Source: Gnetum montanum
Taxonomy: Eukaryota > Streptophyta > Gnetopsida > Gnetales > Gnetaceae
Direction: 5' to 3'
Assembly (NCBI GenBank): GCA_015680685.1
Contig: MNCI01002089.1
Span: 1,165-25,733 of the forward strand
Length of the DNA: 24,569 nucleotides
Shown here: positions 18,770 to 24,569 of the stretch, one piece after another
How positions within the stretch are numbered: position 1 is the first letter of the stretch
Layout: each line of letters opens with the position of its first letter
Position numbers and translations under genes: made by a program
The notes under the pieces: model-generated
What the model was told of the DNA's origin: nothing
What the model saw: only the letters and a program-made list of their open reading frames with translations
The model's database searches: none

Positions 18770-20160
18770 CTGAGATTTGCTTGAGATTCAAAACTGAATG
18801 GGATTCATATTGCAAGCAACAACAAAGAATGTTTCAGATCCTGGGAGACGATAATCATGGCACCCAGCAAACTGTAGCTTCGCATCTGATTCTGCGCTGA
18901 TTGCATATGTTTTTTTCTGCTGTTTTGTCGGAATTCTATTAAGAATTTGCTGCATATGATACCAGAAAGGAACAGCCAAAACATATATTGGATTCTTATT
19001 CTATGCATTTGTTTGTTGCTTGCCGGCATTTTTCATGGATACGTACTATCATTCAGAAATCTGGCCACCATTGTGACAGAAAATTCGCAAGTTGCCGCGT
19101 CTATCCAAACCCAGACAGACCAACCATAATCAAGTTGTGTTCACTGCATTTCTGCGTTGGAATTCATAGATTTAATCTTACAAGCTTATTAACAAACCAA
19201 TCTGGATGAACATGAACGAACCTGGATTTGAGAGTAAGAAACTGAATGTATGAATGAAATAAAAAAACCGTTCATGATTGATGCTGTTAACGCACAATAA
19301 AGCTTTCATGACATGGATCAAGGAAGAAATAGGTGATTACTTAATTTTAAAACCTTACCTTAATCAATGCTTGGTGCTACGCCAACCACAGTAGCTAAAC
19401 TTTAGGAACATGTTTATTTAATTTGGGTTCAAAGTCGTTTGACAAGTCTACAATAGGGAGGGACTCAAAGTCTAGTACCTTACCACTATTGGTATGATTT
19501 TTTATTTAAAAGCTTAATGGGTTTGATATAAAGTAGTGTTGAGTTGTAATGTTGAATTAAATTTCTATAAAAGTTGTGTGTTAGCTATATATTCTATGGT
19601 ACATAATACAAGTTGAGATACTCCAACACCCAAAATTCATGACAACTTCAATTCTTTAAAATATAGACAAATTGAAATTATAATCTTAATTTTTAATTAA
19701 ACAAAGTGAAACTTCTACTTTCTTTATTTTTTATTACTAAACCTAGCACTTGCAAAAATATCAAACCTAATCACTTTCAAAGGTACCATAAAATGCCATG
19801 TAAGATTTGAAGCATAAGCATTTAATATAATGAGATTCGTCTTAGAAAGTACTAAGCAAAGTCATCTCTCTTAGAAAGTAGCAAGCATAGCCATCTTCAA
19901 CATATAAAGAAAGTATAAAATAGGCAAGATTTTAAGAAAATAGGAAAATAGTAGCCAAACCAAAAAGAGGTAAGGTTTTGAAGAAAGCTACGTTAAAGAA
20001 AAGAGAGAGATCCCATGGTAGATGAAAGTAAGATTAAACAAGGGTCATTTCCATCCACCTTCTCAAAGAGTTGTATGTGAACATTAACACTCATATAGCT
20101 TTCTCTTAACATACCATGCAAAAAAACTAGTGTGGTTAGATATAACTATAGGAATGAATT
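18770..20160. other. Intergenic DNA upstream of the 18172-18666 gene
   Basis: About 18770-19200 is less A+T-rich and may hold upstream regulatory DNA or an unseen leader exon. A 57-codon frame from ATG 18956 to 19129 (+) has a hydrophobic stretch (WILILCICLLLAGIF) but overlaps other frames and has no homolog I recognise. Further right the sequence is A+T-rich, with a 29-bp imperfect duplication at 19841-19898. Confidence 0.45.
19841..19898 (+). repeat. Imperfect 29-bp tandem duplication
   Basis: Units 19841-19869 and 19870-19898 both start CTTAGAAAGTA, continue with AAGCA and CATCT, and differ at a handful of positions. Confidence 0.75.
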
Positions 20161-20164
20161 TCCC

Positions 20165-20400
20165 TAATTGCTACTTAGTTAGTTAGTTACAGTGATAGTG
20201 ATAGTGATAGTAAAGTAGGCTCTATAGGGTAGGCTACACACCTTACCAAACAAATTGAGAAACAATTAAGCTAGTTTCTCTATGCATTATAGGAATACAT
20301 AATCGAAAGAGAACTTCATAACTCAGTATTGTCCACTAGAATCGAACCCATGACTTGGAGCTTCTAGATCAAGAGTCTTACTACTAGGCTAACACCTCAT
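20165..20400 (-). mobile_element. tRNA-derived SINE candidate
   Basis: On the minus strand an A box TAGCCTAGTAG (20391-20381) matches TRGYNNARNNG fully. About 43 nt on, a B box GGTTCGATTCT (20348-20338) matches GGTTCRANNCC at 10 of 11. Together they form a tRNA-like pol III promoter with normal spacing. The body continues to lower coordinates and ends in simple repeats, CACTATCACTATCACTATCA then (TAAC)n, as many SINEs do. No convincing target duplication was found. A tRNA gene is unlikely because no cloverleaf with acceptor stem closes around the boxes. Confidence 0.6.
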
Positions 20401-20611
20401 TAACCCAGAAAAATGACTATAAGTATACCCTAAGATATATAGCCAATAGGATACATTAGAAGAGTTATAGAGGCATATGGAAACTTGAAACCGGAAATTT
20501 TTATTACGGCTAAGAAATCTTTTAGAAACCTTTTGTCTAACAAGACAATAAGCAACCCACTTAAGCTATCTACCCTTGGTAGAAAAATAGGAAAATAAGA
20601 TTTGTAGGCAA

Positions 20612-20695
20612 TCATCTAATAGCTCAAGTGGTTAGCTCATTATCTAATGTGGATTTGTATGTAAGAGATTACCACTTTGAGTTGCACTTTATGCA
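20612..20695 (+). mobile_element. Second tRNA-like SINE head, degenerate
   Basis: TAGCTCAAGTG at 20620-20630, followed by GTTAGCTCATTATCTAATG, is a full A box match in a tRNA-like context. The expected B box region (about 20678-20690, GAGTTGCACTT) keeps only part of the consensus. It lies on the opposite strand from the SINE candidate 220 bp to the left. Confidence 0.45.
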
Positions 20696-20833
20696 TCTTT
20701 ATGTTTTATGTAAGTTCTAAGAAAGTATCATGTTAGCTATATGTCTTAGAGGTTTTGTACTAGACATAATTTTAATTATCATCATACCTTTCAAAGGTCT
20801 TGAGCTTGGCCATCCAACATTAGGAAAATAAAT

Positions 20834-21083
20834 GGGATCTTACAAAAATAGAAGGGAAAGGAAAAAGGGTGGAATTCTAGGAAAATAGGGAACTAGGTGA
20901 AGAAGAAGTAGATCTTGAGGAAAGAGTGTGATAGAATTCTAGGAAATTAGAACTAAAGGATCAAAGGAAACGAAGTGAAATCCTGTTAAAATAGAAAATC
21001 AATGAAGCCAACCAAGCACAGATGAGATCTTAAAATTATAAAAGCAAAGAAAAGGAAAAGAGGTGGAATTCTAGGAAATTAGG
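20834..21083 (+). repeat. Spaced duplication of about 58 bp (190-bp period)
   Basis: About 20834-20892 and 21024-21083 share GATCTTA, an AAAGGAAAAG-rich stretch and GGTGGAATTCTAGGAAA followed by A/T-TAGG. A third partial copy, GAATTCTAGGAAATTA, is at 20934-20949. No gene is seen in 20700-21083. Confidence 0.7.
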
Positions 21084-21392
21084 AGATTTGTAACCAGGGT
21101 GTTGCACCCTTCCTCTCAACCTAGAGGCATGTTCTTAGCACATAATGCACCCATCAAGCAATCGAGTATTTTCTCAACAAATAAGAGCTCAATAGATATA
21201 AGAGAGAAAGTCATGAATAGTTGGCATAGTCACAAGATTTGTAACTAGGGTGTTGCGCCCTGCATTCCAACCTAGAGGCATGTCCCTGATAGATAATGCA
21301 TTGATCAAGCAATTGAGTATTTTCTCAACAAATAAGAGTTCAACACAAAAGAGAGAAGGTTATGAAGAATGAATATCAAGGTGGGATTCCAC

Positions 21393-21444
<52 letters not shown>

Positions 21445-21797
21445 AACTAGGATGTTGCATCCTCCCTTCCAACATGAGATGAGACTTCCAACCTCACAGC
21501 ATGTTCTTGACAGATAACGTATTGGTCAAGCATTCAAGTATGTTCTTAACAAATAGGAGTTCAACACAAAAGAAAGATAGGGTCAAGAAGACTAAACATT
21601 AAAGTGGGATTTCAGCAAAAAGATAAAAAAATAAAAAAAAATCGAGCAATCAAGTAGGTTGTTGCATCCTCCCTTACAATCTAAAGGTATATTGCTAATG
21701 TACTAGTTAAGAAATTGAGTATGTTCTTAACGAATAAGAGTTCAAGCCAAAGGAGAGATAAGGTCAAAAAGACTAAACATCAAGATGGGATTCCAGT
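21084..21797 (+). repeat. Tandem repeat array, four diverged units of about 140-220 bp
   Basis: Units start at about 21084, 21236, 21438 and 21656. The first three open with GATTTGTAAC; all contain GTTGCRYCCT, then a CAAC/CAAT..A-AGGCAT/GTAT segment, AAGCAAT.GAGTAT or a close variant, TTCTCAACAAATAAGAGTTCAA, and (in units 2-4) GATGGGATTCC-like ends. The last unit is cut by the LTR of the second retrotransposon at 21798, so the array is older than that insertion. The units have no coding potential. Confidence 0.85.
21395..21438 (+). repeat. (AG)22 microsatellite
   Basis: An uninterrupted AG dinucleotide run of 44 bases inside the tandem array, at the end of the second unit. A pure run this long is likely length-polymorphic. 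Confidence 0.98.
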
Positions 21798-22752
21798 TGA
21801 TGAGATGCGATATCGCATAGGCCACGATATCGTGTACGCAATATCGCGGCTGTTGTGATATCATGGTCCGCCACCAAATCTATAAATAAGAGGTGGCTCT
21901 CCCTTGTTTCCTCATCCTGGGCTAGAAGTAGGGAAACTCTAGCAGATTGATCACTCCAGAGATAGAATATTTTCCATGTGCCCGTAGTAGGAGTCCTAAA
22001 GTGAACAGATCTTTATTCGAGCAACATTGTACTTGAACACAAGTTGTGTACAACAATAAAGATGAACTTCCTGGATAAACCTTGCAGTGCATGCAATAAG
22101 ATTTTATTTAATGTTATTTATCGCTTTCTCTCTCACCCTTATCTCCTAGAACACGGAATGAGTACGACTTGATTACGAGCATCTAAGTGTGACTACTTGG
22201 TAACCCAGTGGCGTATTCAGGATTTGCGTTTGGTAATCCCAATGGTAGTCATGCACAAAGATGTGTACGGATAGTCAAGGAATCGGCTGCTCATCGCACT
22301 TAGGCTAGATTAGATTCTCTCAACCCTTTCCTCCTAGTTAAGTGCCTTAGTACGACCACTTCGAGCACGTGCATTACGCGTGGTGATCCCAGCAACGATT
22401 AGCGTTTGGTAGCCACGGTTGCATCGGTTCAGGGTGTGTACGGTAAGTGGGAATGGATGCTGACGCTAGGTAATTTAGACTTAGTCATTAGTTAGAATTA
22501 GTAATTAGTTTCTCAACCCTTCACCTTGTTAGCATAGGAGACATAAAACATAAAAAGATATAAAAATCATATACCTCGGACTTACTTAACCATACACCGT
22601 GACAACTACAAGTAAGTCTGGGAAGACAACGAATGGTTAACCTTAAGTGTTCTATGAGGCGTGTAGGCATTTAGTCTACGGAGTTCAACCAGATCGTGTG
22701 TGCTACGCTCGTATTCGTATGGTTGAGTGTAGGGGTACCTCGCCACTCATCA
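21798..22752 (+). repeat. 5' LTR of element 2 (955 bp) with internal duplication
   Basis: Ends TGATGAG...CTCATCA match element 1. The U3 start has two perfect palindromes, ATGCGATATCGCAT (21805-21818) and CACGATATCGTG (21823-21834), plus further ATATC motifs at 21840 and 21857. The TATA box is at 21881-21888. A domain present once in element 1 LTRs (GTACGAC...TTGGTAACCCAG...GTTTGGTAATCCCA...GATGTGTACGGA) is present twice, at about 22160-22275 and 22350-22455, which accounts for most of the extra length. Confidence 0.9.
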
Positions 22753-22753
22753 T

Positions 22754-22772
22754 TGGTGCCGTTGCTGGGGAC
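22754..22772 (+). other. Primer-binding site of element 2, tRNA-Asp type
   Basis: TGGTGCCGTTGCTGGGGAC starts one base after the LTR. It matches the complement of the tRNA-Asp 3' end at 16 of 19 bases, better than element 1, and shares the CTGGGGAC-type ending. Confidence 0.85.
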
Positions 22773-22894
22773 TAAGTGTTTGTGCACTAAGTAGAACATA
22801 AGAGATCATTTACATCATTGGGAGCTTAAATGAACCTTAGGGTTAATCGAATAGAGATTTAATAATGGTAAAATCAGAACACCTATAAGACATC

Positions 22895-24569
22895 ATGTCT
22901 TCTTCTTCTTCTTCTCACAAGAGCAACTCACCACCTAAGGATCATACAAGGAACAATCGACAATAAAAAACACATAGCCTAAATCAGCCGGTTCCTCAAC
23001 AATATAGGGTGGAATAGACTCATCCCGATGAGTATATTCTTAATTTTACTTTTATCTTCCATCAAGATGAACAGTTGCGTTGGAGAGATCTGTAAGGTAA
23101 CATTGTGTTACCTCCGGATTGTGTGGTCCCTAACATGCTTCTCCGTGCTTGGCACAGATTGACATGACAGAATTATATGTTGAATACGTTGCAGCAAATT
23201 TTGACGTGAGGGATTACCATCCCACAGATCTACAACGTATGAGGGACGCAAGGTAGGAGAGCCAACATACACTGTTGAAGGGCAAAGGCCTGCACGTCCT
23301 TAGCGAAATAGGAGATGACAGACCCATTATCACGGGTTCTCTAACAAATGATGTTCCCCCTCCTAACGATGGTGAGGAGGCTGGGTATCAGAACCTACGA
23401 TTAACAATACATAACATTGGTTTTGATGCCCGTGAACTCCAGCTGTTCACAGAGGGAACAACAACTCATAATAAGGACAGGCACTTAGATCGTCATCACG
23501 ATCGGGGCCGTAGTAGTAGAAGAGAAGGTAGGAAACATCGTCATGATGATGGTTCTCCTTCTTCTTTCCCTTCTTCACATCACTCACCCTCTCCTTCCAC
23601 CTTTGGGCACAATCATGAAGAGCATAACAGAGAGGATAAAAGTAAGAAAAATGAGAGACCTCGATGAGAGAGTCGAGAGAGAGGACAAGGGCATGAACAA
23701 AGGGAAAGTAGGGAACAACGAAGACATCACAGGTGTCATGAAAGAGATGATCATGACGAGCCCCTACTTGCAACCCGAAGTATGCTCGACATAACGAAGG
23801 TAGTAAGAATCCCAACAAGGCATTTAAAAGATAGTCAGATCAAGCATTTAGACATGAATAACATCCCACATTTCGAAGGGGGATACAACACTGATCCGCA
23901 ACATCATTTACAGGCATTCCATGATGCCTGTGCCTTGAAAAATATAGAGAACGAGTGGCAGAAACTTAAGTCGTTTCCCAGGACACTCATTAAGGAAGTA
24001 GAGAGTTGGTACTGGTCCTTAGAACCGGAGACCATTAGGAGGTGGAGTACGATGCTAGAACTCTTCAACGATAAGTATCAAACGTACTCTAGAGTGTTCA
24101 ATTTGCGTAAGCAGATCCAAGGATGGAAGCAGGGTATTCATGAACCCTTGGATGCTGCCATGGCCCGCTACTACACATTCTTACATCGTTGCTCGGGCCA
24201 TGGATACGCACTATGGGATCAACTTCGCCACATCGTAGATGGGCTCAGACATGAAACTAGGAGAACCCTTGGGACTTATGCCCAAGGAAAACTATCACAA
24301 CTCAGAGCCCATGAAGTTCATCACTTGTTGGAGCAAGTAGCAAAAGAAGAAGGTGAGCTACGAAAAAGGGAAAGTGTAGAAGAATACAACCATGATCCCT
24401 CTCTTCGAAAGAAGGGAGTGAAATTTTGTGATGAAGAGGATGGGTCACCACTTGAAGAGTTGGTGAACAGAAAAACCTTGCTGATCCAAAAACTAACAAC
24501 CGAGGTATTGGCTAAGGTAGATCAATTGTGGGATTCCTTAGACTCTAGACTTGAAACTGTCTTGAAAAT
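22895..24569 (+). pseudogene. gag region of element 2, partial at the window edge
   Basis: It starts at ATG 22895 (MSSSSSSHKSN), aligned with the gag start of element 1. The first part carries several stops and a one-base shift near 23180-23190. From there the frame reads through a His/Arg/Ser-rich segment (about 23460-23750) with a single stop at 23665-23667 (TGA, probably from CGA). From 23668 to the window edge it is open for 300 codons. The gag domain contains DMNNIPHFEGGY, FHDACALKNIENEWQ, SWYWSLEPETIRRWSTM, ELFNDKYQTYSRVF, KQIQGWKQGIHEPLDAA and a Glu/Lys-rich helix region (HHLLEQVAKEEGELRKRE) that is missing from element 1. Capsid assembly is the expected role. The 3' part and pol lie outside the window. 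Confidence 0.88.

Larger units (their letters stand above)
21798..24569 (+). mobile_element. Second Athila/Tat-type retrotransposon, 5' portion (element 2)
   Basis: Same family and orientation as element 1 but a distinct subfamily. It starts TGATGAG after CCAGT (21793-21797), a candidate target duplication whose partner lies outside the window. It has a 955-bp 5' LTR, a PBS and a gag region running off the right edge. It has few premature stops in the visible gag, so it is less decayed than element 1. Confidence 0.93.

Noticed and set aside
18956-19129. 57-codon frame with a hydrophobic stretch, a possible small membrane peptide
   Set aside because: No homolog recognised, no promoter seen, and a second hydrophobic frame overlaps it on the other strand, so composition explains it.
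20325-20400. A genuine tRNA gene on the minus strand
   Set aside because: A and B boxes are present but acceptor and anticodon stems do not close; a SINE head fits better.
21395-21438. GAGA-type regulatory element
   Set aside because: The pure AG run sits inside a non-genic tandem repeat with no gene nearby; microsatellite expansion is simpler.
21084-21797. CRISPR-like array because of regularly spaced repeats
   Set aside because: The units are long, diverged and directly abutting, without short identical repeats and unique spacers, and the DNA is eukaryotic.
14831-21797. Elements 1 and 2 as parts of one nested or solo-LTR structure
   Set aside because: Element 1 is closed by its own target duplication, and the element 2 LTR is followed by its own PBS and gag and has a different structure, so they are separate insertions.

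Overview
The window looks like nuclear DNA of a land plant, quite possibly a conifer or other gymnosperm. It is AT-rich and gene-poor, and holds two small secreted arabinogalactan-peptide genes, one further small gene, and large, old Ty3/gypsy retrotransposons of the Athila/Tat type, plus LINE and SINE-like debris. The host assignment is inference from gene types, codon-level decay and repeat content; no species can be named from sequence alone.

Layout. 1-5046: two tandem, same-strand arabinogalactan (AG) peptide genes (CDS 1111-1326 and 4040-4243). Each has a TATA box, a well conserved 45-nt upstream block, conserved 3' UTR blocks and an AATAAA signal, separated by AT-rich intergenic DNA. 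5047-14835: a structurally complete but dead Athila-like retrotransposon. It has 5-bp target duplications (CTAGT), two LTRs of 836 and 851 bp with TGATGAG/CTCATCA ends, a primer-binding site matching tRNA-Asp, a gag-protease-RT-RNase H-integrase polyprotein in essentially one frame with nearly forty premature stops, a 1.9-kb 3' region without a recognisable gene, and a 3' purine tract. 14836-18171: AT-rich DNA with a foldback-like inverted repeat (15.14-15.61 kb) and a decayed LINE endonuclease fragment (about 16.14-16.76 kb).

18172-18666, minus strand: a 164-codon gene for a small acidic protein of unknown function, with its own TATA box. 19.8-21.8 kb: a repeat-rich zone with two tRNA-like SINE candidates, a 29-bp duplication, a 190-bp spaced duplication, four units of an approximately 140-220-bp tandem repeat and a (AG)22 microsatellite. 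21798-24569: the 5' part of a second, better preserved member of the same retrotransposon family, with a 955-bp LTR, PBS and a gag frame that is open for its last 300 codons and runs off the window.

How it works together. The AG peptide genes appear to be a local duplication whose promoter and 3' UTR blocks stayed similar while surrounding DNA diverged. The rest is mainly a record of retrotransposon insertion followed by decay, dominated by C-to-T and G-to-A changes, as expected for long-methylated repeats. I found no clearly new biological system. The points most worth a second look are the three copies of a 13-nt polypurine-junction motif bracketing the 3' region of the first element, the 14-nt-phased ATATC array at the LTR start, the internally duplicated LTR of the second element, and the conserved promoter block and upstream ORFs of the AG peptide genes.
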